This document shows, piece after piece, positions 42,051-55,747 of a stretch of DNA of 64,000 bases. This stretch comes from Paralichthys olivaceus (taxonomy: Eukaryota; Chordata; Actinopteri; Pleuronectiformes; Paralichthyidae). Where the stretch lies: contig NC_091116.1 in the NCBI RefSeq assembly GCF_024713975.1, forward strand, positions 8,090,986 to 8,154,985, in the 5' to 3' direction. The position numbers and the translations under genes are program-made. A model generated the notes under the pieces. That model saw only the letters and a program-made list of their open reading frames with translations, did not search any database and was not told the DNA's origin. The first letter of the stretch is position 1. Every line of letters starts with the position of its first letter.

Positions 42051-43756
42051 TTGTGTTCAAAATAATAGCAGTGTGTTAATAAATAAAAAATTAATAATAA
42101 ATAAAAGATAGTTTCTGCATTGTTGTTTACAAAGTCAAACATTTATTGTATGAAGGGAAAAATGCTAGAAGATGTGTCTTGTCTGTGAATCACTGAACTT
42201 GTATTTAGTTGTACAAGCAGTGTGTTTGAGAACTGCTTCACATGTGTGTTGCATGGACTCAACCAAGTTGTGTCACCTGTGTACAGGTATTATAGTCCAG
42301 GATGATCGGAGTGGCCACTCCATTATGTTAGTGTTGTTGGATGTTGAAGATGCTGCGTGCTTACTTGTGTGTTTGGGGTGGTTGTCTTGTTGAAAGACAC
42401 ATTTGAAGGGTGTCTCCTCTTTGGCATAAGTCAACACAATGTCTTGAAGTATTGTGCTTGTGCTACCATGCTTCACCGTGTTCTGTGGTTTGAACAGTGG
42501 TGATGTCATCACTCCACAAAATGTTGTGGTATTTTCCTTTAAGGAAAATTGTAACCTCTTCAGCACATGTTAATTTTTCAACAATGGGACTTTGCAGAGG
42601 TGTCATTTAGGTTATTGTTTGATTCATCTGAATGGTAGTGTTCTGTTGTCTTCCACGTCTTTGTGGTTTTGGTTGCTATTTTAAAGGATTTGAGATGATT
42701 GTAGTTGAGCGGTTTGTACTTTTCTGGTTGTCTTGATACTTTTGAATCAAAGTATGCGGTTGTTGTGAACAATGACCCATGTTCCAGTGATTTTCAGACA
42801 AATGCACTAGAACTAGCATGTAGAACATTTGCTGCCTTGGTCCTTAAATGACGGCCACCTGTTTGACTTGAGTAATAGAACTCCACACTGCTGTTATTTT
42901 GAACACAATGACTGTTGTTGAAAGTGGTGAAATTGTGTTAGGGTTCTGTCTTGTCATGCCTCTGTCACAATAGAAAGGTGAATGTCCAGCCAGGAAAAGT
43001 CCCAGGTGAGTATGTTTCTATTCTTTTCTCTTCTCAAAAATCTATTGGGTGCACCTGCATGGTTTTCTAAATAGTAATTTAGTTTTGTGTAAGTCTAGTT
43101 TTTGTATGAATGCCACACAGTGATGCTAAATGAGACCCTTGATTGTTTTGTCTGTCATACAGGGCCGATGAGGACAGCGGCTCACTCGTTAGGTGGAGCG
43201 ATGTTGTTTGAGGTAAGTAATGTATTAAGAGCAAATAGTCTGAATAATCTGTACACACTGACGTTGTTAAAAATAAAGACGACCACTTCTGTCCACTTCC
43301 AGACATTGTACTGAAAGTCCATGGTGGTGGGAGGGAACCACATGGAAAATGGTGAGTTTGATCTAAAATAGATTATCAGCTTTTAAAGATTGTTGTTTAG
43401 CAGCAAGTAGGTATGTGTTCCTCCAGGTGAGCCATAAGTCCTGGTTACTGTATGTCCTTCATGTGTTTCAGATGTTATTGTGTCTACCAGGTTGTACTTC
43501 ATGTGGACCTAAGAAACCTCTAAGCTGTTTCACCAGTGTTACTGAGGATCAACAGTGGTAAGTGGTTGTACAGTTCAGTGTTTGTTCATTAAATCAAAAG
43601 AGACTTTATATGAATGTGTGTTTGTGAACCATGTCATGTGTTACAGGTTTGTTGAAGCACCTGGATTGTGTCACTGCTGGATTTGTGAGTAGATTTGAAC
43701 AGTTATTGTTTGAATGTATTTGATCTATTGCTGCTTGTTCCATGTGAGATGTAGAG
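42051..43756 (+). repeat. Monomer 2.2: full length, long Tc1 relic
   Basis: Forms a 2,782-base dimer with monomer 2.1. Confidence 0.8.
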
Positions 43757-44834
43757 TTGTGTTCAGAATAATAGCAGTGTGTTCATAAAAAAATTAAATG
43801 AAAAAAAAAAAAAAAAAAGATAGTGTCTGCATTGTTCTTTACAAAGTCAAACATTTATTGTAAGAAGTGAAAAATGCTAGAAGATGTGTCTTGTCTGTGA
43901 ATCACTGAACTTGTATTTAGTTGTACAAGCAGTGTGTTTGAGAACTGCTTCACATGTGTGTTGCATGGAGTTGACCAAGTTGTGTCACCTGTGTACAGGT
44001 ATTATAGTCCAGGATGATCGGAGTGGCCACTCCATTATGTTAGTGTTGTTGGATGTTGAAGATGCTGCGTGCTTACTTGTGTGTTTGTGGTTTTGGTTGC
44101 TATTTTAAAGGATTTGAGATGATTGTAGTTGAGCGGTTTGTACTTTTCTGGTTGTCTTGATACTTTTGAATCAAAGTATGCTGTTGTTGTGAACAATGAC
44201 CCATGTTCCAGTGATTTTCAGAGAAATGCACTAGAACTAGCATGTAGAACATTTGCTGCCTTGGTCCTTAAATGAGGGCCAGCTGTTTGACTTGAGTAAT
44301 AGAACTCCACACTGCTGTTATTTTGAACACAATGACTGTTGTTGAAAGTGGTGAAATTGTGTTAGGGTTGTGTCTTGTCATGCCTCTGTCACAATAGAAA
44401 GGTGATTGTTCAGCCAGGAAAAGTCCCAGGTGAGTATGTTTCTATTCTTTTCTCTTCTCAAAAATCTATTGGGTAAACTTGCTGCACTTGCTAACTAGGT
44501 GTGTGTCCCTCCATGTGAGCCATAACTCCATTTCCTTCATGTGTTTCAGATGTTATTGTGTCTACCAGGTTGTACTTCATGTGGACCTAAGAAACCTCTA
44601 AGCTGTTCCACCAGTGTTACTGAGGATCAACAGTGGTAAGTGGTTGTACAGTTCAGTGTTTGTTCATTAAATCAAAAGAGACTTTATATGAATGTGTGTT
44701 TGTGAACCATGTCATGTGTTACAGGTTTGTTGAAGCACCTGGATTGTGTCACTGCTGGATTTGTGAGTAGATTTGAACAGTTATTGTTTGAATGTAGTTG
44801 ATCTATTGCTGCTTGTTCCATGTGAGATGTAGAG
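43757..44834 (+). repeat. Monomer 2.3: shortened
   Basis: Short type. Its Tc1 deletion endpoint differs slightly from the other short monomers (CTTACTTGTGTGTTTGTGG near 44,072). Confidence 0.8.
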
Positions 44835-46260
44835 TTGTGTTCAAAATAATAGCAGTGTGTTAATAAATAAAAAATTAATAATAAATAAAAGATAGTTTCT
44901 GCATTGTTGTTTACAAAGTCAAACATTTATTGTATGAAGGGAAAAATGCTAGAAGATGTGTCTTGTCTGTGAATCACTGAACTTGTATTTAGTTGTACAA
45001 GCAGTGTGTTTGAGAACTGCTTCACATGTGTGTTGCATGGACTCAACCAAGTTGTGTCACCTGTGTACAGGTATTGTAGTCCAGGATGATCGGAGTGGCC
45101 ACTCCATTATGTTAGTGTTGTTGGATGTTGAAGATGCTGCGTGCTTCTATGTCTTTGTGGTTTTGGTTGTTATTTTAAAGGATTTGAGATGATTGTAGTT
45201 GAGCGGTTTGTACTTTTCTGGTTGTCTTGATACTTTTGAATCAAAGTATGCTGTTGTTGTGAACAATGACCCATGTTCCAGTGATTTTCAGACAAATGCA
45301 CTAGAACTAGCATGTAGAACATTTGCTGCCTTGGTCCTTAAATGAGGGCCAGCTGTTTGACTTGAGTAATAGAACTCCACACTGCTGTTATTTTGAACAC
45401 AATGACTGTTGTTGAAAGTGGTGAAATTGTGTTAGGGTTGTGTCTTGTCATGCCTCTGTCACAATAGAAAGGTGATTGTTCAGCCACGAAAAGTCCCAGG
45501 TGAGTATGTTTCTATTCTTTTCTCTTCTCAAAAATCTATTGGGTGAACCTGCATGGTTTTCTAAATAGTAATTGAGTTTTGTGTAAGTCTAGTTTTTGTA
45601 TGAATGCCACACAGTGATGCTAAATGAGACCCTTGATTGTTTTGTCTGTCATACAGGGCCGATGAGGACAGCGGCTCACTGGTTAGGTGGAGCGATGTTG
45701 TTTGAGGTAAGTAATGTATTAAGAGCAAATAGTCTGAATAATCTGTACACACTGACGTTGTTAAAGTTGTAAAAAAATAAAGACGACCACTTCTGTCCCC
45801 TTCCAGACATTGTACTGAAAGTCCTTGGTGGTGGGAGGGAACCACATGGAAAATGGTGAGTTTGATCTAAAATAGATTATCAGCTTTTAAAGATTGTTGT
45901 TTAGCAGCAAGTAGGTATGTGTTCCTCCAGGTGAGCCATAAGTCCTGGTTACTGTATGTCCTTCATGTGTTTCAGATGTTATTGTGTCTACCAGGTTGTA
46001 CTTCATGTGGACCTAAGAAACCTCTAAGCTGTTCCACCAGTGTTACTGAGGATCAACAGTGGTAAGTGGTTGTACAGTTCAGTGTTTGTTCATTAAATCA
46101 AAAGAGACTTTATATGAATGTGTGTTTGTAAACCATGTCATGTGTTACAGGTTTGTTGAAGCACCTGGATTGTGTCACTGCTGGATTTGTGAGTAGATTT
46201 GAACAGTTATTGTTTGAATGTAGTTGATCTATTGCTGCTTGTTCCATGTGAGATGTAGAG
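44835..46260 (+). repeat. Monomer 2.4: mosaic, short Tc1 with E1-E5
   Basis: Left end of the long type, Tc1 body of the short type, exon set of the long type. The length of about 1.43 kb is unique in the array. Confidence 0.8.
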
Positions 46261-47336
46261 TTGTGTTCAGAATAATAGCAGTGTGTTCATAAAAAAATTA
46301 AATGAAAAAAAAAAAAAAAAAAGATAGTGTCTGCATTGTTCTTTACAAAGTCAAACATTTATTGTAAGAAGTGAAAAATGCTAGAAGATGTGTCTTGTCT
46401 GTGAATCACTGAACTTGTATTTAGTTGTACAAGCAGTGTGTTTGAGAACTGCTTCACATGTGTGTTGCATGGAGTTGACCAAGTTGTGTCACCTGTGTAC
46501 AGGTATTATAGTCCAGGATGATCGGAGTGGCCACTCCATTATGTTAGTGTTGTTGGATGTTGAAGATGCTGCGTGCTTCTATGTCTTTGTGGTTTTGGTT
46601 GCTATTTTAAAGGATTTGAGATGATTGTAGTTGAGCGGTTTGTACTTTTCTGGTTGTCTTGATACTTTTGAATCAAAGTATGCTGTTGTTGTGAACAATG
46701 ACCCATGTTCCAGTGATTTTCAGACAAATGCACTAGAACTAGCATGTAGAACATTTGCTGCCTTGGTCCTTAAATGAGGGCCAGCTGTTTGACTTGAGTA
46801 ATAGAACTCCACACTGCTGTTATTTTGAACACAATGACTGTTGTTGAAAGTGGTGAAATTGTGTTAGGGTTGTGTCTTGTCATGCCTCTGTCACAATAGA
46901 AAGGTGAATGTCCAGCCAGGAAAAGTCCCAGGTGAGTATGTTTCTATTCTTTTCTCTTCTCAAAAATCTATTGGGTAAACTTGCTGCACTTGCTAACTAG
47001 GTGTGTGTCCCTCCATGTGAGCCATAACTCCATTTCCTTCATGTGTTTCAGATGTTATTGTGTCTACCAGGTTGTACTTCATGTGGACCTAAGAAACCTC
47101 TAAGCTGTTCCACCAGTGTTACTGAGGATCAACAGTGGTAAGTGGTTGTACAGTTCAGTGTTTGTTCATTAAATCAAAAGAGACTTTATATGAATGTGTG
47201 TTTGTAAACCATGTTATGTGTTACAGGTTTGTTGAAGCACCTGGATTGTGTCACTGCTGGATTTGTGAGTAGATTTGAACAGTTATTGTTTGAATGTAGT
47301 TGATCTATTGCTGCTTGTTCCATGTGAGATGTAGAG
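46261..47336 (+). repeat. Monomer 2.5: shortened
   Basis: Short type, E1, E4, E5. Confidence 0.8.
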
Positions 47337-49042
47337 TTGTGTTCAAAATAATAGCAGTGTGTTAATAAATAAAAAATTAATAATAAATAAAAGATAGTTT
47401 CTGCATTGTTGTTTACAAAGTCAAACATTTATTGTATGAAGGGAAAAATGCTAGAAGATGTGTCTTGTCTGTGAATCACTGAACTTGTATTTAGTTGTAC
47501 AAGCAGTGTGTTTGAGAACTGCTTCACATGTGTGTTGCATGGACTCAACCAAGTTGTGTCACCTGTGTACAGGTATTGTAGTCCAGGATGATCGGAGTGG
47601 CCACTCCATTATGTTAGTGTTGTTGGATGTTGAAGATGCTGTGTGCTTACTTGTGTGTTTGGGGTGGTTGTCTTGTTGAAAGACACATTTGAAGGGTGTC
47701 TCCTCTTTGGCATAAGTCAACACAATGTCTTGAAGTATTGTGCTTGTGCTACCATGCTTCACCGTGTTCTGTGGTTTGAACAGTGGTGATGTCATCACTC
47801 CACAAAATGTTGTGGTATTTTCCTTTAAGGAAAATTGTAACCTCTTCAGCACATGTTAATTTTTCAACAATGGGACTTTGCAGAGGTGTCATTTAGGTTA
47901 TTGTTTGATTCATCTGAATGGTAGTGTTCTGTTGTCTTCCACGTCTTTGTGGTTTTGGTTGCTATTTTAAAGGATTTGAGATGATTGTAGTTGAGCGGTT
48001 TGTACTTTTCTGGTTGTCTTGATACTTTTGAATCAAAGTATGCGGTTGTTGTGAACAATGACCCATGTTCCAGTGATTTTCAGACAAATGCACTAGAACT
48101 AGCATGTAGAACATTTGCTGCCTTGGTCCTTAAATGAGGGCCACCTGTTTGACTTGAGTAATAGAACTCCACACTGCTGTTATTTTGAACACAATGACTG
48201 TTGTTGAAAGTGGTGAAATTGTGTTAGGGTTCTGTCTTGTCATGCCTCTGTCACAATAGAAAGGTGATTGTTCAGCCACGAAAAGTCCCAGGTGAGTATG
48301 TTTCTATTCTTTTCTCTTCTCAAAAATCTATTGGGTGAACCTGCATGGTTTTCTAAATAGTAATTGAGTTTTGTGTAAGTCTAGTTTTTGTATGAATGCC
48401 ACACAGTGATGCTAAATGAGACCCTTGATTGTTTTGTCTGTCATACAGGGCCGATGAGGACAGCGGCTCACTCGTTAGGTGGAGCGATGTTGTTTGAGGT
48501 AAGTAATGTATTAAGAGCAAATAGTCTGAATAATCTGTACACACTGACGTTGTTAAAAATAAAGACGACCACTTCTGTCCACTTCCAGACATTGTACTGA
48601 AAGTCCTTGGTGGTGGGAGGGAACCACATGGAAAATGGTGAGTTTGATCTAAAATAGATTATCAGCTTTTAAAGATTGTTGTTTAGCAGCAAGTAGGTAT
48701 GTGTTCCTCCAGGTGAGCCATAAGTCCTGGTTACTGTATGTCCTTCATGTGTTTCAGGTGTTATTGTGTCTACCAGGTTGTACTTCATGTGGACCTAAGA
48801 AACCTCTAAGCTGTTCCACCAGTGTTACTGAGGATCAACAGTGGTAAGTGGTTGTACAGTTCAGTGTTTGTTCATTAAATCAAAAGAGACTTTATATGAA
48901 TGTGTGTTTGTAAACCATGTCATGTGTTACAGGTTTGTTGAAGCACCTGGATTGTGTCACTGCTGGATTTGTGAGTAGATTTGAACAGTTATTGTTTGAA
49001 TGTATTTGATCTATTGCTGCTTGTTCCATGTGAGATGTAGAG
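47337..49042 (+). repeat. Monomer 2.6: full length, long Tc1 relic
   Basis: Dimer with 2.5, period 2,782. Confidence 0.8.
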
Positions 49043-50118
49043 TTGTGTTCAGAATAATAGCAGTGTGTTCATAAAAAAATTAAATGAAAAAAAAAAAAAA
49101 AAAAGATAGTGTCTGCATTGTTCTTTACAAAGTCAAACATTTATTGTAAGAAGTGAAAAATGCTAGAAGATGTGTCTTGTCTGTGAATCACTGAACTTGT
49201 ATTTAGTTGTACAAGCAGTGTGTTTGAGAACTGCTTCACATGTGTGTTGCATGGAGTTGACCAAGTTGTGTCACCTGTGTACAGGTATTATAGTCCAGGA
49301 TGATCGGAGTGGCCACTCCATTATGTTAGTGTTGTTGGATGTTGAAGATGCTGCGTGCTTCTATGTCTTTGTGGTTTTGGTTGCTATTTTAAAGGATTTG
49401 AGATGATTGTAGTTGAGCGGTTTGTACTTTTCTGGTTGTCTTGATACTTTTGAATCAAAGTATGCTGTTGTTGTGAACAATGACCCATGTTCCAGTGATT
49501 TTCAGACAAATGCACTAGAACTAGCATGTAGAACATTTGCTGCCTTGGTCCTTAAATGAGGGCCAGCTGTTTGACTTGAGTAATAGAACTCCACACTGCT
49601 GTTATTTTGAACACAATGACTGTTGTTGAAAGTGGTGAAATTGTGTTAGGGTTGTGTCTTGTCATGCCTCTGTCACAATAGAAAGGTGAATGTCCAGCCA
49701 GGAAAAGTCCCAGGTGAGTATGTTTCTATTCTTTTCTCTTCTCAAAAATCTATTGGGTAAACTTGCTGCACTTGCTAACTAGGTGTGTGTCCCTCCATGT
49801 GAGCCATAACTCCATTTCCTTCATGTGTTTCAGATGTTATTGTGTCTACCAGGTTGTACTTCATGTGGACCTAAGAAACCTCTAAGCTGTTCCACCAGTG
49901 TTACTGAGGATCAACAGTGGTAAGTGGTTGTACAGTTCAGTGTTTGTTCATTAAATCAAAAGAGACTTTATATGAATGTGTGTTTGTAAACCATGTTATG
50001 TGTTACAGGTTTGTTGAAGCACCTGGATTGTGTCACTGCTGGATTTGTGAGTAGATTTGAACAGTTATTGTTTGAATGTAGTTGATCTATTGCTGCTTGT
50101 TCCATGTGAGATGTAGAG
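49043..50118 (+). repeat. Monomer 2.7: shortened
   Basis: Nearly identical to 2.5. Confidence 0.8.
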
Positions 50119-51824
50119 TTGTGTTCAAAATAATAGCAGTGTGTTAATAAATAAAAAATTAATAATAAATAAAAGATAGTTTCTGCATTGTTGTTTACAA
50201 AGTCAAACATTTATTGTATGAAGGGAAAAATGCTAGAAGATGTGTCTTGTCTGTGAATCACTGAACTTGTATTTAGTTGTACAAGCAGTGTGTTTGAGAA
50301 CTGCTTCACATGTGTGTTGCATGGACTCAACCAAGTTGTGTCACCTGTGTACAGGTATTATAGTCCAGGATGATCGGAGTGGCCACTCCATTATGTTAGT
50401 GTTGTTGGATGTTGAAGATGCTGTGTGCTTACTTGTGTGTTTGGGGTGGTTGTCTTGTTGAAAGACACATTTGAAGGGTGTCTCCTCTTTGGCATAAGTC
50501 AACACAATGTCTTGAAGTATTGTGCTTGTGCTACCATGCTTCACCGTGTTCTGTGGTTTGAACAGTGGTGATGTCATCACTCCACAAAATGTTGTGGTAT
50601 TTTCCTTTAAGGAAAATTGTAACCTCTTCAGCACATGTTAATTTTTCAACAATGGGACTTTGCAGAGGTGTCATTTAGGTTATTGTTTGATTCATCTGAA
50701 TGGTAGTGTTCTGTTGTCTTCCACGTCTTTGTGGTTTTGGTTGCTATTTTAAAGGATTTGAGATGATTGTAGTTGAGCGGTTTGTACTTTTCTGGTTGTC
50801 TTGATACTTTTGAATCAAAGTATGCGGTTGTTGTGAACAATGACCCATGTTCCAGTGATTTTCAGACAAATGCACTAGAACTAGCATGTAGAACATTTGC
50901 TGCCTTGGTCCTTAAATGAGGGCCACCTGTTTGACTTGAGTAATAGAACTCCACACTGCTGTTATTTTGAACACAATGACTGTTGTTGAAAGTGGTGAAA
51001 TTGTGTTAGGGTTCTGTCTTGTCATGCCTCTGTCACAATAGAAAGGTGAATGTCCAGCCAGGAAAAGTCCCAGGTGAGTATGTTTCTATTCTTTTCTCTT
51101 CTCAAAAATCTATTGGGTGCACCTGCATGGTTTTCTAAATAGTAATTTAGTTTTGTGTAAGTCTAGTTTTTGTATGAATGCCACACAGTGATGCTAAATG
51201 AGACCCTTGATTGTTTTGTCTGTCATACAGGGCCGATGAGGACAGCGGCTCACTCGTTAGGTGGAGCGATGTTGTTTGAGGTAAGTAATGTATTAAGAGC
51301 AAATAGTCTGAATAATCTGTACACACTGACGTTGTTAAAAATAAAGACGACCACTTCTGTCCACTTCCAGACATTGTACTGAAAGTCCTTGGTGGTGGGA
51401 GGGAACCACATGGAAAATGGTGAGTTTGATCTAAAATAGATTATCAGCTTTTAAAGATTGTTGTTTAGCAGCAAGTAGGTATGTGTTCCTCCAGGTGAGC
51501 CATAAGTCCTGGTTACTGTATGTCCTTCATGTGTTTCAGGTGTTATTGTGTCTACCAGGTTGTACTTCATGTGGACCTAAGAAACCTCTAAGCTGTTCCA
51601 CCAGTGTTACTGAGGATCAACAGTGGTAAGTGGTTGTACAGTTCAGTGTTTGTTCATTAAATCAAAAGAGACTTTATATGAATGTGTGTTTGTAAACCAT
51701 GTCATGTGTTACAGGTTTGTTGAAGCACCTGGATTGTGTCACTGCTGGATTTGTGAGTAGATTTGAACAGTTATTGTTTGAATGTATTTGATCTATTGCT
51801 GCTTGTTCCATGTGAGATGTAGAG
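50119..51824 (+). repeat. Monomer 2.8: full length, long Tc1 relic
   Basis: Dimer with 2.7, nearly identical to 2.6. Confidence 0.8.
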
Positions 51825-53546
51825 TTGTGTTCAGAATAATAGCAGTGTGTTCATAAAAAAATTAAATGAAAAAAAAAAAAAAAAAAGATAGTGTCTGCAT
51901 TGTTCTTTACAAAGTCAAACATTTATTGTAAGAAGTGAAAAATGCTAGAAGATGTGTCTTGTCTGTGAATCACTGAACTTGTATTTAGTTGTACAAGCAG
52001 TGTGTTTGAGAACTGCTTCACATGTGTGTTGCATGGAGTTGACCAAGTTGTGTCACCTGTGTACAGGTATTATAGTCCAGGATGATCGGAGTGGCCACTC
52101 CATTATGTTAGTGTTGTTGGATGTTGAAGATGCTGCGTGCTTACTTGTGTGTTTGGGGTGGTTGTCTAGTTGAAAGACACATTTGAAGGGTGTCTCCTCT
52201 TTGGCATAAGTCAACACAATGTCTTGAAGTATTGTGCTTGTGCTACCATGCTTCACCGTGTTCTGTGGTTTGAACAGTGGTGATGTCATCACTCCACAAA
52301 ATGTTGTGGTATTTTCCTTTAAGGAAAATTGTAACCTCTTCAGCACATGTTAATTTTTCAACAATGGGACTTTGCAGAGGTGTCATTTAGGTTATTGTTT
52401 GATTCATCTGAATGGTAGTGTTCTGTTGTCTCCCACGTCTTTGTGGTTTTGGTTGTTATTTTAAAGGATTTGAGATGATTGTAGTTGAGCGGTTAGTAGT
52501 TTTCTGGTTGTCTTGATACTTTTGAATCAAAGTATGCTGTTGTTGTGAACAATGACCCATGTTCCAGTGATTTTCAGACAAATGCACTAGAACTAGCATG
52601 TAGAACATTTGCTGCCTTGGTCCTTAAATGAGGGCCAGCTGTTTGACTTGAGTAATAGAACTCCACACTGCTGTTATTTTGAACACAATGACTGTTGTTG
52701 AAAGTGGTGAAATTGTGTTAGGGTTGTGTCTTGTCATGCCTCTGTCACAATAGAAAGGTGATTGTTCAGCCACGAAAAGTCCCAGGTGAGTATGTTTCTA
52801 TTCTTTTCTCTTCTCAAAAATCTATTGGGTGAACCTGCATGGTTTTCTAAATAGTAATTTAGTTTTGTGTAAGTCTAGTTTTTGTATGAATGCCACACAG
52901 TGATGCTAAATGAGACCCTTGATTGTTTTGTCTGTCATACAGGGCCGATGAGGACAGCGGCTCACTCGTTAGGTGGAGCGATGTTGTTTGAGGTAAGTAA
53001 TGTATTAAGAGCAAATAGTCTGAATAATCTGTACACACTGACGTTGTTAAAGTTGTAAAAAAATAAAGACGACCACTTCTGTCCACTTCCAGACATTGTA
53101 CTGAAAGTCCTTGGTGGTGGGAGGGAACCACATGGAAAATGGTGAGTTTGATCTAAAATAGATTATCAGCTTTTAAAGATTGTTGTTTAGCAGCAAGTAG
53201 GTATGTGTTCCTCCAGGTGAGCCATAAGTCCTGGTTACTGTATGTCCTTCATGTGTTTCAGGTGTTATTGTGTCTACCAGGTTGTACTTCATGTGGACCT
53301 AAGAAACCTCTAAGCTGTTCCACCAGTGTTACTGAGGATCAACAGTGGTAAGTGGTTGTACAGTTCAGTGTTTGTTCATTAAATCAAAAGAGACTTTATA
53401 TTAATGTGTGTTTGTGAACCATGTCATGTGTTACAGGTTTGTTGAAGCACCTGGATTGTGTCACTGCTGGATTTGAGAGTAGATTTGAACAGTTATGGTT
53501 TGAATGTAGTTGATCTATTGCTGCTTGTTCCATGTGAGATGTAGAG
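51825..53546 (+). repeat. Monomer 2.9: full length with a short-type left end
   Basis: The left end has the GTTCAGAATAAT variant and long A run of short monomers, but the Tc1 body is the long type and E1-E5 are all present. Another mosaic. Confidence 0.8.
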
Positions 53547-53620
53547 TTGTGTTAAAAATAATAGCAGTGTGTTAATAAAAAATAAATAAATAAATAAAAG
53601 ATAGTGTCTGCATTGTTCTT
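53547..53620 (+). repeat. Monomer 2.10: truncated at the L2 LINE
   Basis: Same truncation point as monomer 1.6. Confidence 0.8.
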
Positions 53621-55747
53621 AATTACGTCAATTCTGGACGGAAATTCTATTACAGTCGATTTTTATCCGACAAAACTGTTCACAAATTTAAAGAACTGCT
53701 CCCCTCCTCACTTCCCTCTCAGCCATGTCTCAGTACAATACAAGAAGATTATCAAAACCTTACTCCCACACTAGTTGATAACTTTGTAAATAGTACTGCA
53801 GCCTCACTAAAAACAGCACTTGAAGCTGTCGCCCCATTCAAAAAGAAGAAACTAAGTCAGAGGAGATTAGCTCCGTGGTATAATTCCCAAACGCGCGTTC
53901 TAAAACAGACATCGCGGAAGCTAGAAAGGAAGTGGCGTTCCACCAATCGCCAAGACTTCCACCTAGCCTGGAAGAATAGCCTTATAAATGACAAAAAAGC
54001 ACTTAGAAATGCCCAAACCTCTTATTATTCATTACTAATAGAAGAAAATAGGAACAACCCCAGGTTCCTCTTCAGCACTGTAGCCAGGCTGACAGAAAGT
54101 CACACCTCTACTGACCCATCTATTCCTCTAGATGTGAGAAGCAATGACTTCATGAGCTTCTTCACTAATGAAATTACAACCATCAGGGATAAAATCCACC
54201 ACCTCCTCCCAGTGAATAACACTGATACATTGTCTGGTCCTGAAACCATAGCACCAGATTTATGTCTAAACAAATTGTATATTTCCATGAAGCATGATGA
54301 ATCTAATCGCCTATTTCAACTTCAGGAATGTCTCAAAGATACCAAGGCCTGGATGACCCAAAATGTTCTACTTTTAAACTCAGACAAAACTGAGGTTGTT
54401 GTAATTGGCCCTAAACATCTCAGAGAAACACTGTCTGACCAGATAGTCACTTTGGATGGTGTCAGTCTGGCTTCCAGCTCCACTGTGTGGAACCTTGGAG
54501 TGTTGTTCGACCAAGACATGTCATTTGACCCCCATATTAAACTAGTGTCTAGGACGGCTTTCTTCCATCTGCGCAATATTACCAAAATTAGAAACATCCT
54601 GTCTAAGCAGGATGCTGAAAAACCAGTCCACGCGTTTGTAACCTCTAGATTAGATTACTGCAACTCTCTATTAGCAGGATGCTCCATGAAGACTGTTAAA
54701 AGTCTCCAGTTGGTCCAAAATGCTGCAGCACGAGTGCTGACAGGAACTAGAAGGAGAGATCATATCACTCCTGTCTTTGCTTCCTTACATTGGCTCCCGG
54801 TAAAATTTAGAATAGAATTTAAGATCCTGCTCCTCACTTTTAAAGCCCTCAACAATCATGCCCCTTCATATATCAAAGAGCTGATAACACCTTATTCGTT
54901 CCCAAAACACAGGCTCTCTAGTGGTTCCAAGAGTCTGTAAGAGTAGAGCAGGAGGTAGAACATTTAGCTATCAGGCCCCTGTCCTGTGGAACCAGCTCCC
55001 ACTCTGGGTTGGGGAGGCAGACAGTGTCTCAGCATTTAAAGTAAAATTAAAAAACTTCCTCTTTGACAAAGCCTATAGTTAGGGCTGGATCAGGTGAGTC
55101 CTGAACCATCCCTTAGTTGTGCTGCTATAGGTCTAGACTGCTGGGGGAACTCCCATCATGCATTGAGCACTTCATCACTTCCCTCTGTCTCTCTGCCCCC
55201 CCCACACCTGTTTATTTATTTATTTATTAGTTTGAACATGTCATCATGTCAAAGTGTCACTTTGTCCTCCCATCGTCCCTCTGGCTCTTCTCTCTATCTC
55301 GTTTCAGATAACTCCGGCACCGGGACTGCAGGACAACAACGACTACCATCACCATTGTCATCATTATTTATTTAGTTATTGTTATAGTCAGCCTTGATAC
55401 TGATGGTGCCAAATTGTTCCCGGTCTCTCTCTCTCCACCTCATCTCTCTCTTCTCTCCCCCGCTTTCCACCCATCTCTCCTTTCCTCCCCCCTTACTTTT
55501 CTTTCCTCACCCCAACCGGTTGAGGCAGATGACCGCCCACATTGAGCCTGGTTCTGCCAGAGGTTTCTCCCTGTTAATGAGGGAGTTTTTCCTCTCCACA
55601 GTCGCCTGTGCTTGCTCATTGTGGAAACTGTTGGGTTTCTCTATGTTAATATTGTTTTAAGGTCTTGACCTTTAAATGTAAAGTGCCTTGAGATAATGTA
55701 AATTATGAATTGGCGCTATATAAATAAAATTGAATTGAATTGAATTG
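53621..55747 (+). mobile_element. L2-type LINE, copy 2
   Basis: Same element with the same 5' junction, same internal deletion and nearly identical sequence as at 30,986. It was duplicated with the segment rather than inserted separately. Confidence 0.88.

Larger units (their letters stand above)
39095..53620 (+). ncRNA. Candidate long non-coding RNA exon cluster, copy 2
   Basis: Ten monomers with the same exon-like blocks as copy 1. The copy 1 promoter-like segment (20,613-21,968) is missing, so expression would need read-through or the 35.7 kb module. Confidence 0.35.

Noticed and set aside
22640-53620. CRISPR-like or satellite array of short repeats
   Set aside because: Monomers are over 1 kb with internal exon and transposon structure in a vertebrate genome. 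There is no short repeat and spacer pattern.
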